Assembly: GCF_000349325.1 (NCBI RefSeq)
Contig: NC_020504.1
Span: 2,886,053-2,950,052 of the forward strand
Source: Streptomyces davaonensis JCM 4913
GTDB taxonomy: Bacteria; Actinomycetota; Actinomycetes; Streptomycetales; Streptomycetaceae
Length of the DNA stretch: 64,000 bases
Reading direction: 5' to 3'
The notes under the pieces were generated by a model. That model ran no database searches. It was not told the DNA's origin and was given only the letters and a program-made list of their open reading frames with translations. The position numbers and the translations under genes were made by a program. Below are positions 17,791 to 25,631 of the stretch, piece after piece; within the stretch, counting starts at the first letter, position 1, and each line of letters opens with the position of its first letter.

Positions 17791-17926
17791 GCGCCCGAGA
17801 CATGGTGACTTCGGGCGCCACGGCCAGTGACGACGGTCCGGCGCAGCAACCCCTCCCGCTGCGCCGGACAGTGCTCAGGGCTTGGGTGTTGGCCGTGTGG
17901 GCCCGAGAGTGTGGGGCCCACACGGC
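17791..17926. terminator. three hairpins between convergent protease and DUF1080 genes
   Basis: Three consecutive inverted repeats: 17791-17819 (arms GCGCCCGA), 17836-17869 (arms GTCCGGCGCAGC) and 17892-17926 (arms GCCGTGTGGGCCC). They lie between two converging genes and should end transcription from both sides. Confidence 0.8.
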
Positions 17927-17933
17927 TGGTTGG

Positions 17934-20900
17934 TCAGGCGATTGGTTCGATCCAGATGTTGCGGAATCGGGGGTTGGCGCCTGGGTCGTTGTGGTCTTGG
18001 AGGCGGATCGCTGCGGGTGTGGGACCTTCGGGGATGTTGCCGCCGGTGCCGCCGTCGACAGCGACGTCGTTGTGGACCGTGGTGCCGTTCCAGACGACAG
18101 TGACGCGGGCGTTGTCGACCTTCACGCCCTTGACGTAGCGGGCGGCGCGGAAGGTGATGTCGTAGGTCTGCCAGGTCCCAGGGGCGGTGGACATGTTCTG
18201 GTCGGGAGCGCGTTTGTTGTAGATCGCGCCGGCTTCGTCGTTGGCCAGGGTGGTGTCGCCGTATGAGTCGAGGACTTGGACCTCGTAGCGTTCTTGGAGG
18301 TAGACGCCGCTGTTGCCGCGGGCTTGTCCGGTCACGTCCGGCGGGTAGTTGGGTTCCAGCCACTCGACGCGGAGTTTGAAGTCACCGAATGTCTGCTTGG
18401 TACGGATGTCGCCACCGAGGGATTCCATGGAGCCGGACGCGACGGGCCAGGCGGCCTCGCCTCCGGTGCTCTTCTCCCAGGCTGCCAGGCTCGTGCCGTC
18501 GAACAGGGTGATCCGCGGAGCCTGGGCGACGTGGATGTTGTCGAGGTTGACGTGCCCGGCGTCGTCGGGATCGTTCTTGTAGGCGATGGTGTTGGCACCG
18601 GCCTTCAAGGTCAGGGCTTCGGTCTGCGTGGCCCAGGAGTCCCAGCTCCCGGTGTCGGCCAATCGCATCTGCTTGACCTTGGTGCCGTTGACGTACACGC
18701 TGATCGACTTGGTTCCCGAGGACGGGTTCGGGCCGTTGGCGTATCGCAGGCCCACGTTGTGGACGCCGGCCCTGGCGGCGTTCACCGTGAACGTCGTGGT
18801 GGCGCCCTTGGTCCCGTAGCCGTCGACGAATCCGCTGCCGGTGTGGTCCTGATGATCGCTGTTGACCTTGGCGCCACCGCTCAAGGCCGCGCTTTCGGCC
18901 TCGTAGAGGTCGGGCACCGACCATTTCTGGTTGCTGCCACCGTGGCATGTCCAGAGGCTGACCGGTGTGCCGTCGGCGCTGGTCTCGCCGTTGACGTCGA
19001 GGCATTTGCCCGAGCTGGGGTTGACCAGGGTGCCGTCGGCCTGCGGAACCCAGTTCTGGTTGTCACCCCCGTTGCAGTCCCACAGCTGGACTTTGGCTCC
19101 GTTCTGGGTCGAGCCGGCGTTGATGTCCAGGCACTTGTCCAGCGCCTTCAGCGTCTGGCCGGCCCGGGCCCAGGTCTGAGCCGCGGTGCCGTTGCACTGG
19201 TAGAGCTGGACCTGAGTGCCATTCGCTGTCACGCCGCCCTTGACGTCCAGGCACTTGTTCGCCAGGCCGACCACCGGGCCGGTGGACGCATCGGTCGGCG
19301 TCGCGTTGAGCGTGTACCAGGCTTCGGTGCTCCACAGCGACTTCCCCGAGGCCGAGGAGAAGGGCTGCGGCGACCGAAGGTAGACCACCCGGCCGGTCTT
19401 CAGGCCGTTGAGCTTGAGGGTGACTTTCTTGCCGTCGGCTGACGGGGTCGCCGACGCCACCGACAGCGTCTCTTCGTCCACCTTCGGGCCGCCGTAGGCG
19501 GAGGTGGGGACGTATCGCCATTGCTTGGCGGTGTAGCGGGAGGCCAGCGAGTTCAGCGTCGCCGCTGACAACGGCTGCGTGTACTCGAGTTCGAAGCCGC
19601 CGCTGACCACCCGCATCGACCGGATGTCGAAGGCGCTGTTGGTGGTCTTGGGTGTCAGCTTCTGCAGGCCGTACTTCAGTTTGCCTTCCTGTCCCCAGTT
19701 ACCGTCCCCGCCGAGACCGCCCACATAGATCGCGCCGTCGGGGCCGAGGCTGAGCCGGTTGACTCCGGATTCCAGTCCCTGGGTCATACGGAACACCGCG
19801 CCCTGGTATTCGCCGTTGATCTTCTCCAGGTATGCGCGCTGGATGCCACCGTAGGTGACATCACCGAACAGCAACTGGCCGGCGAACAGGCCGTCCTTCA
19901 TCAGGAGTGGTGTGCTCGGCGAGTTCGCGATCTCGTTCTGCGGCAGCCACAGGACCGGCCGGGTCACCGGCTTGCTGTCGAAGGGCCCGGCGGGGTTCGT
20001 GTAGTGGTTGAAGAACCGGTCCTGCTTGATGTGCACCAGCTTCGACGACGGCAGCCAGCCGCCCTGGTTGTCGGTGGCGAAGAGGTCGCCCTCAGGCCCC
20101 CAACCGATGCCGTTCGGCGTGCGCAGGCCGCCGGCGACGTATTGCACCGCGCCGGTGTCCTTGTTCACCTTGATCGTGGTGCCGCGGCCCTTCCCCGCGG
20201 GCTGCGGATCCGTGGTGGCGCCGCCGAAGTTGATGGAGACGGAAAGGTTCAGGTAGAAGTAGCCGTCCTTGTACAGCAGCCCGAACGCGAACTCGTGGAA
20301 GTTTCCGCCGTATGGCCAGGTCGCCACGGTACGCAGCTTGTCAGGAGTCGAGTCGCTGGTGAGGTCGGGCAGCTCTGCCAGTCGCGACTTCTCCGACACG
20401 TAGAGCTTGCCGTCGACGTACTTGAGGCCCATCGGCTCCTGCAGGCCGCTGGCGATCCGCTTCTTCGTGACCTGCTCGGGTGAGGTGGCACCGGTGACAT
20501 TGCTCAGCAGGTAGACCTCGCCGAGCTTGTTGTTGCTGCCGCCCCAGGTGGCAATGGCCAGGCGGCCGTCCGGCAGCCAGTCCATCGCGCTCACCTGCGG
20601 CTGGAACCCGGCCGGGCGCAGGTCGGTGAGCGTGTAGTCCGGATGTACGGCGTTCAGCGGCAGGCCGTCGCCGGGCGAGTCCGTCGCCCCTTCGCAGTAC
20701 TTACGCCCTGGCGCGGTCACCCGGGTCACGTCGGCATCCGTGCTCAACGCCGAGTTCGGCACCAGCACGAACTGCGATGAACCAGGCGTACGCCACTCCA
20801 GTGTGAGCTGCTGACGGTCGCCGGCGTCGAAGTGCTCGATCCGCAGCGCATGCATGCCCGCCGTCAGCTTGACCGTCCCCTCCTTGGCGGTCGGCGCGTG

Positions 20901-21308
20901 CTGTCCGTCGTGATCGATGACCAGGTTGCCGTCGATCCACGTGCGCGAGCCGTCGTCGCTGGTGATCCGGAAGGTGTAGTCACCGGTGGCGGGAACGGTG
21001 ATGTTCCCGGTGACCTCGCTGATGAAGTTGTCGGCCATGTTGACCGTGCCGTCGGCCGAACTGAAGTCGGCGGTCGTCGTCCAGTTGACCGTCGGCATCA
21101 GCTTGTCGACGTTGGGCGTCTGCCCGGGTTTGAGCGTGCACAGCTTGCTCAACGAGGTCTGCAGGTCGAAGACCCGCAGCGTCACACCGGGCGTCTGCGG
21201 GGCGGCGGTCGCGGAGACCGCGGGGACGGTCAAGGACAGCCCGGCCAGGAGGCATATGAGCAGCATCCGGCCCGCGATTCGTGCAAACGGTCTTCTCGGG
21301 GGTGACAA
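17934..21308 (-). CDS. secreted multidomain protein: PA14, sorbosone-dehydrogenase-like propeller, ricin lectin, CBM and 3-keto-glycoside hydrolase (DUF1080)
   Basis: 1124 residues. Signal peptide about 1-40 (MLLICLLAGLSLTVPAVSATAA); PA14-like domain about 40-190 (YTFRITSDDGSRTWIDG); glucose/sorbosone-dehydrogenase-like beta-propeller about 220-580 (LRTPNGIGWGPEGDLFATDNQG); ricin trefoil about 665-790 with three KCLD(V/I) repeats; CBM6/35-like module about 790-915 (YEAESAALSGG); DUF1080 domain about 920-1124 (ITLFDGTSLAAWE, GNSGVYLQERYEVQVLDSYG). DUF1080 proteins include 3-keto-disaccharide hydrolases, so an oxidising propeller and a 3-keto hydrolase on one chain would suit oxidative glycan cleavage; this is inference. 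The TTG at 21308 follows AGAAGG; in-frame codons further upstream lack a signal-peptide context. Confidence 0.83.
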   Translation of the reverse strand: MSPPRRPFARIAGRMLLICLLAGLSLTVPAVSATAAPQTPGVTLRVFDLQTSLSKLCTLKPGQTPNVDKLMPTVNWTTTADFSSADGTVNMADNFISEVTGNITVPATGDYTFRITSDDGSRTWIDGNLVIDHDGQHAPTAKEGTVKLTAGMHALRIEHFDAGDRQQLTLEWRTPGSSQFVLVPNSALSTDADVTRVTAPGRKYCEGATDSPGDGLPLNAVHPDYTLTDLRPAGFQPQVSAMDWLPDGRLAIATWGGSNNKLGEVYLLSNVTGATSPEQVTKKRIASGLQEPMGLKYVDGKLYVSEKSRLAELPDLTSDSTPDKLRTVATWPYGGNFHEFAFGLLYKDGYFYLNLSVSINFGGATTDPQPAGKGRGTTIKVNKDTGAVQYVAGGLRTPNGIGWGPEGDLFATDNQGGWLPSSKLVHIKQDRFFNHYTNPAGPFDSKPVTRPVLWLPQNEIANSPSTPLLMKDGLFAGQLLFGDVTYGGIQRAYLEKINGEYQGAVFRMTQGLESGVNRLSLGPDGAIYVGGLGGDGNWGQEGKLKYGLQKLTPKTTNSAFDIRSMRVVSGGFELEYTQPLSAATLNSLASRYTAKQWRYVPTSAYGGPKVDEETLSVASATPSADGKKVTLKLNGLKTGRVVYLRSPQPFSSASGKSLWSTEAWYTLNATPTDASTGPVVGLANKCLDVKGGVTANGTQVQLYQCNGTAAQTWARAGQTLKALDKCLDINAGSTQNGAKVQLWDCNGGDNQNWVPQADGTLVNPSSGKCLDVNGETSADGTPVSLWTCHGGSNQKWSVPDLYEAESAALSGGAKVNSDHQDHTGSGFVDGYGTKGATTTFTVNAARAGVHNVGLRYANGPNPSSGTKSISVYVNGTKVKQMRLADTGSWDSWATQTEALTLKAGANTIAYKNDPDDAGHVNLDNIHVAQAPRITLFDGTSLAAWEKSTGGEAAWPVASGSMESLGGDIRTKQTFGDFKLRVEWLEPNYPPDVTGQARGNSGVYLQERYEVQVLDSYGDTTLANDEAGAIYNKRAPDQNMSTAPGTWQTYDITFRAARYVKGVKVDNARVTVVWNGTTVHNDVAVDGGTGGNIPEGPTPAAIRLQDHNDPGANPRFRNIWIEPIA

Positions 21309-21505
21309 GTGAATCGCCTTCTTTTCCTCTAGTGGGAAGGTGGCGGGCCGCTGAGAGCCGAAGGATCCCGTCAGGTCACGTTTGCTGGCGCGGCTGCGCG
21401 GTGCAGGTTCGGGCCTGCTTTCCGACCACCGACGAACAGCGAGACCGGTCGAGACATGCCCGGCTTTCCTCTCAGCAGACCCCAAAGGGTGGGAACCCGT
21501 CCGGG

Positions 21506-21572
21506 ATCCTAGGGAGACTTACGTCGATCGTCAATCAAAGTGTGCAAGTCTATCGACTGAACTCAGTCAAAG
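21506..21572 (-). promoter_or_regulatory. promoter of the DUF1080 multidomain gene with tandem CACTTTGA boxes
   Basis: On the minus strand TTGACG (21534-21529) and TAGGAT (21511-21506) are spaced 17 bases. ACACTTTGA lies just upstream of the -35 and ATCGACGTAAGTC just downstream, matching the GH31 promoter. A second CACTTTGACTGA box begins at 21572, about 30 bases upstream of the first, giving tandem copies. The transcript would carry a leader of about 190 bases. Confidence 0.5.
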
Positions 21573-22000
21573 TGAGCAACCGTCAGCCAGCCGATCACTC
21601 GGGGGACCTGACGATCCGTCACCGAGGACAGCTTCAGTACGCTTGGCGATGGATGAGGACACCGCTGCACTCACACCACGCCGACTGCCGAACTCCGAAA
21701 TCGCGCACCGACTCGGGCCAGTTCTGCCTGGCCCCTCAAAGCCTGGCGATCTCCGCATCTCCTTCGGACATCGGCCGACGCCCGTGGCGCCGCAGCACCC
21801 GCGCCAGGTCGACGAGTGGCGCCGGGCGGCCCAGCAGGGGCATTGGGTGGTGGTCCTCGTTGAGTTGGTGTTCGACGGGGTGAGGCGGCAAGTGCATGGC
21901 GAGCGGCGACGCCCCTCAATGGGTGCGACGATCACCGCCCGCTGACCTGCTGCTGACGTGGCCGCGGAACGTTCTGCCGCTGCTCCTTCTCATCTGCACC
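21573..22000. other. gene-poor stretch between DUF1080 promoter and repeat C
   Basis: No convincing gene. A plus-strand open frame of 98 codons (21649-21945, beginning MDEDTAAL) has no good ribosome site and no recognisable domain. Its codon bias is weaker than that of the neighbouring genes. It may be a decayed gene or chance. Confidence 0.4.
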
Positions 22001-22070
22001 AGATCGGCTTTTCAGAGGAGTGAAAGTGGGAGCGGCCAGCCACATCCCGTCGCTCTACTTTGCTTTACGT
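22001..22070 (+). repeat. copy C of the ~70-bp intergenic repeat (diverged)
   Basis: From AGATCGGCTTTTC to TTTGCTTTACG. Aligned to copies A and B it keeps CACATCCCG and TTTGCTTTAC in the same order and spacing, with extra substitutions and small gaps. It abuts, and slightly overlaps, the truncated carbohydrate-binding-module frame at 22055-22294. Confidence 0.55.
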
Positions 22071-22294
22071 TGGTCCCCGGCCCTGATGGAGAACGATCGG
22101 GCCCCGTCAAACAGATAGTGGATAGTCAGTGTCCGGTTGCCGGCAGTGTTCGCGGTGACGTTGTTGAAGGTCACGTAGTTGGCGGGGCCATTGCCGATGT
22201 CGCCCGCGGTCGAACCGCCGGACCAGTCCGCGCAGGCCGGGGTGGTCGCCGGGCCTGCGCGGGTGTTGCCGGACGCCTCGACTGCGTACTTGGT
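22055..22294 (-). pseudogene. truncated carbohydrate-binding module, in frame after the alpha-galactosidase stop codon
   Basis: Directly after the TGA of the alpha-galactosidase gene, 79 further codons stay open in the same frame. They begin TKYAVEASGNTRAG and continue with CADWSGGSTAGDIGNG, NYVTFNNVTANTAGN and LTIHYLFDGARSFSI. This is the pattern of the first half of a CBM35/CBM6-type module. The similarity stops near the edge of repeat copy C and the frame ends at 22055. So the gene once encoded a longer enzyme that lost the module through a nonsense change plus a 3' truncation, or the TGA is read through at low level. Confidence 0.75.
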
Positions 22295-23986
22295 TCAGCA
22301 GGAGACTCTGGCGTTTGCCCAGTCCGCGTGGTCGAAGTGGATGTAGTCCCGCGCGTCGGTGACCCGCAGTTCGAGCTGCTTGACGCCTTGCGTGGACGCG
22401 GTCAGGGTGCTCGCCGCCTGGCCACCCCTCATCACGTCGCTGTGGGTCAGGAGCTTGCCGTCGCCGTAGACCTGGAACCGGACGGTGCCGTTCGCGCCAA
22501 CCTCGTTGTCCACGCCGACCTGCGCGGTGAAGTTCCGGCACTCGCCACCGAGCCAGACGTGGACCGCGGAATCGGAGTGGGTTCCGACGCCGCTGGCGTA
22601 GGTGGTGCCGCCGATGGTGAGGGCGTTCCCTTCGGCGGACTGGTTCCTGCGGATGGTTCCCCAACCGGTGGACGACGCCAGCCAGGTCAGGTCCGCGATG
22701 TTGTGTGTGCCGGCGGGCAGCGCGGCGGCGTTGGTGCCGGTGCGGCTGACCCGGTACATCGCCACCCCGTGCGACGGAACCTGGCCGCTGATCGTGCCGT
22801 TGGCCGAGGTGGACGAGGTGCCGGTCCACAGATCCTTGAGGGCGTAGGAGGAAGAACCGCCGAGGCCGATCTCTGCGGCCGAGGTCGTGATGGCCGCCGC
22901 CGCGCCCGATCGGTTGAGCAGCACCACGGCGACGGATCCATCCGACATGGGCTTGGCCCATACCTGCCTGCCGTTGCCCAAATCGCGCATGAGCCTGCCC
23001 TGCGAGCCGCCCCAGTCCTGGTTCACGGCGATGACATCGGCATTCTTGATGATCGCCTTTGTCGCGTCGGACATCCGGGTGAGATCGTTACCGAGGATCA
23101 ACGGCGAGTTCAGCAGCGCCCACAGGCTGAAGTGCGACCGGTACTCGTCGTCGCGGAGTGCCCCGTTGCCGACTTCCAGCATGTCCATGTCGTTCCACTT
23201 GCTTGGCCCCGAAAACACCTCCAGACCCTTCTGCTGGTCCAGAATGTCGATGACGCCCATGGGCGAGGAAGTCCATTTGTTGTCGTACCAGGAGTCGCGG
23301 ATGTCGTAGGTGGTCCGCCACTGGCTCCCCCCGCTGACCGAGCCGAATCCCGCCCACGGGCTTCCTTGGCCCCAACTGCACAGGCTGAACACGATGGCCC
23401 GCCCACTGGCCTTCAGGGCGTCGCCCATCGCCTTGTATCGCTGCTCGATGGAGCCTTGGCCGTCGGGGCAGTTGTCGTACTTCAGCAGGTCCACACCCCA
23501 GGCCGCGAAGTCGTTCGCGTCCGTGGTCTCGTGACCGAGGCTTCCGGGCAGTCCGGCACAGGTCGTGGTGCCCGCCGACTGGTAGATGCCGAACTTCAGG
23601 CCCTTGCTGTGGACATAGTCGGCGAGAGCCCTGATCCCGTCCTTGAACCTGACGGGGTCCGGCTGAAGGTGGCCGCCGGCGTCTCGGGTGCGGGCCATCC
23701 AGCAGTCGTCCACGTTGACGTACCTGTACCCGAGCTTGTCCAGCCCCTGGGCAACGATCTGATCGGCAGCGTCCTTGATGTTCTGCTGCGTGACGTTGCA
23801 CCCGAAATGGTTCCAGCTGTTCCAGCCCATGAGCGGAGTAGCCAAGGGCGCGACCGGGGTGGCCAGGGGCGCGAACGGGGTGGCAGCACCGGCGGCGGGT
23901 GCCGTGCCGAGACCGGCGGTCAGCCCGGCCGCCAGGGCAAGACTGCCGGTCACCGAGAACTTCGATCGTCTGATGTTTGAACGCAT
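22295..23986 (-). CDS. secreted alpha-galactosidase (GH27) with NPCBM domain
   Basis: 563 residues. Signal peptide about 1-35 (ALAAGLTAGLGTAPAAGA); GH27 barrel about 50-320 starting with the family hallmark PLMGWNSWNHFGCNV; C-terminal beta domain to about 410; NPCBM-type module about 425-563 ending ARVSC. The nucleophile is the Asp of LLKYDNC and the acid/base the Asp of DIRDSWYDN, both positioned as in GH27. It hydrolyses terminal alpha-galactosyl (possibly alpha-GalNAc) residues outside the cell. ATG at 23986 has a Shine-Dalgarno AAGGAG about 11 bases upstream, somewhat far; a start at 24052 lacks signal-peptide logic. A remnant CBM follows the stop in frame, and repeat copies B and C bracket the gene. 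Confidence 0.92.
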   Translation of the reverse strand: MRSNIRRSKFSVTGSLALAAGLTAGLGTAPAAGAATPFAPLATPVAPLATPLMGWNSWNHFGCNVTQQNIKDAADQIVAQGLDKLGYRYVNVDDCWMARTRDAGGHLQPDPVRFKDGIRALADYVHSKGLKFGIYQSAGTTTCAGLPGSLGHETTDANDFAAWGVDLLKYDNCPDGQGSIEQRYKAMGDALKASGRAIVFSLCSWGQGSPWAGFGSVSGGSQWRTTYDIRDSWYDNKWTSSPMGVIDILDQQKGLEVFSGPSKWNDMDMLEVGNGALRDDEYRSHFSLWALLNSPLILGNDLTRMSDATKAIIKNADVIAVNQDWGGSQGRLMRDLGNGRQVWAKPMSDGSVAVVLLNRSGAAAAITTSAAEIGLGGSSSYALKDLWTGTSSTSANGTISGQVPSHGVAMYRVSRTGTNAAALPAGTHNIADLTWLASSTGWGTIRRNQSAEGNALTIGGTTYASGVGTHSDSAVHVWLGGECRNFTAQVGVDNEVGANGTVRFQVYGDGKLLTHSDVMRGGQAASTLTASTQGVKQLELRVTDARDYIHFDHADWANARVSC

Positions 23987-24127
23987 GGGCGTTGCGGCTC
24001 CTTCGAGTTGTGAGGTGCGCGGCGACGACTCCGAAGCGGTCTCGCTGGACATTCGCTTTAGCGGTCGCGGCCGACGGCGTCGCTCGCCTCAACGCGGCCG
24101 CCGAAGACCTCCTGCCGTCAGCCGTCA

Positions 24128-24202
24128 GCGCTGTATTGGCCTTTCGTCAGAGGACGAGTGAGGGGCAGCCGGCGCATCCCGGCGCTTTAGCGATGCTTTA
24201 CC
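24128..24202 (+). repeat. copy B of the ~70-bp intergenic repeat
   Basis: 75 bases from GCGCTGTATTGGCC to GATGCTTTACC, about 140 bases upstream of the alpha-galactosidase start. It is the closest match to copy A. On the minus strand its first part reads GGTAAAGC-ATC-GCTAAAGC, two near-identical boxes with an 11-base period. Confidence 0.7.
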
Positions 24203-24354
24203 AATCCGTCGTTGCTCGTTGCCCCTGCCGCACGCAGGAGCTGCCGCTGGCACGGAAAGCGGCGGGACAAAGTCCAACGGCTCGCCAAGGTCGGCAACGA
24301 TCCCCAGGCATCCACAGCCATGCCCGATAGAAGCGAAGGATCCGCTGCTCCCGG

Positions 24355-24510
24355 TCATCGGGGCTGGCAGGGTGCAGCCGCCACGAAGGCGTTCGGGCTC
24401 GCGGCGAACCACCGCTTCGCCCAGCCATAGCCCTCTCTCCATGCAGGACACATATTCGCGTATGCCAGATATCGGTTGGGGTCGATGCCGTAGGCACCCT
24501 GACGGTCGCC
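24355..24510 (-). pseudogene. unidentified gene fragment, 3' end only
   Basis: The last about 50 codons of a minus-strand open frame read like genuine protein (YGIDPNRYLAYANMCPAW, then WAKRWFAASPNAF) and end at a TGA. The upstream part of the frame merely shadows the next gene. No start, ribosome site or family could be assigned. It is likely a relic of a lost gene. The remaining sequence from 24203 to 24538 shows nothing else. Confidence 0.35.
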
Positions 24511-24538
24511 TAGCGCGCGAGGTGCCCGGCCAGGCCGT

Positions 24539-25621
24539 TCACAGCCGGTGGAAGGGAACCGTGGCGCCGCCGGAGGATGCTGCTGTTCTGAGCTGGCCGA
24601 AGCCGGAGGGTGCCGGGGACAGGCGTTGGGCGAAGCGGCGGAGGCGGTAGGCCATGCCGTTGCCGCGGGTGTCCTGTTCGGTGGCGGCGGTTGCGGTCTT
24701 CCAGCAGACGGCTGCGGCGTCCTCGAAGAAGGTGTGCGCTGTGGTGGGTTCGTGGTCGGCGGCGGTGACCTGAACCAGGAGGTGTTCGGGGCCGCGGCGG
24801 GCGGCCTTGGTGGGAATGTGCTTGCGGTCCTCGTCCGGGGCGAGCCGGTTGGGCAGGTCTTCGACCGGTGGTGAGGCGTCCTCCGGCGTGGCATGCACGG
24901 AGGTGGACCGGAATTGATCAGGCGTGGTGGTCGTGGCGGCGACGACGATTTCGAGCTGCTCGGCGAAGTAGGTGCCGGGCAGGGGGATCTCGAGGTCGGG
25001 GTGGCGGGAGTAGCCGCCGGCGACGGCAGAGGCGACAAATTCAATGACGGCGCGCGCAGCCGGAGTGTGTCGCCGGGTGGGCATGGTGCTGGTGAGCTGG
25101 GCCAGGACGCGCAAGACGGTGGCCAGGCTGCTGTCGGCGCTCATGGATTGCAGGGCCGGAGCGTAGTCCTCGGTGTCGGGGCAGTCCTGGTCGGCTGCGT
25201 AGAGGCCGGTCTGGGCGTGCCACAGGGCGGCGGCGTGGGTTTCACCGTGGGCGAGGTGTTGGAGGTAGAGGCAGTAGGAAGCGGGGGTATCTTCGGCGCC
25301 GGCGGCGTACTGCCACCAGAAGCGGGCGCCGATGTCGACGCCGGCCAGGTGCAGGGCGCAGCCCAGGATGCGGGCGGTGTGAGGCTGGGGGATCTGGTCG
25401 GTGAGGAAGTCGGCGAGCTGGGCGGGGGTGCAGTGGCTGACGACCGTTTCGCACAGAGCGTCGAGGCTGCGGGCGGCGCTGTCGTCGACCGTGTCGTCTC
25501 CCCTGTGCTGCCATAGCAGCAGGTCGTCGTCGAGCGGCTCGTCGTGGGGGACGACGTCGGCGGGGACATGGGGCTCACGCAGCAGCAGCGACTGGGCAAG
25601 GAGGTCGTCGATGGTGCTCAT
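24539..25621 (-). CDS. conserved hypothetical protein of an XRE-regulator cassette
   Basis: 360 residues, no signal peptide or membrane segment. The first 150 residues look helical, with SLDALCETVVSHCTPAQLADFL and ARFWWQYAAGAEDTPASYCLYLQHLAHGE; the latter phrase resembles proteins found in several paralogous Streptomyces loci (recalled, not checked). The C-terminal part is less ordered and ends RTAASSGGATVPFHRL. It begins 10 bases after the XRE/sigma-like gene ends, so the two are co-transcribed. A role as partner or antagonist of that regulator is plausible but not shown. No enzyme motif was found. Confidence 0.75.
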   Translation of the reverse strand: MSTIDDLLAQSLLLREPHVPADVVPHDEPLDDDLLLWQHRGDDTVDDSAARSLDALCETVVSHCTPAQLADFLTDQIPQPHTARILGCALHLAGVDIGARFWWQYAAGAEDTPASYCLYLQHLAHGETHAAALWHAQTGLYAADQDCPDTEDYAPALQSMSADSSLATVLRVLAQLTSTMPTRRHTPAARAVIEFVASAVAGGYSRHPDLEIPLPGTYFAEQLEIVVAATTTTPDQFRSTSVHATPEDASPPVEDLPNRLAPDEDRKHIPTKAARRGPEHLLVQVTAADHEPTTAHTFFEDAAAVCWKTATAATEQDTRGNGMAYRLRRFAQRLSPAPSGFGQLRTAASSGGATVPFHRL

Positions 25622-25631
25622 GGCTGCGGGA

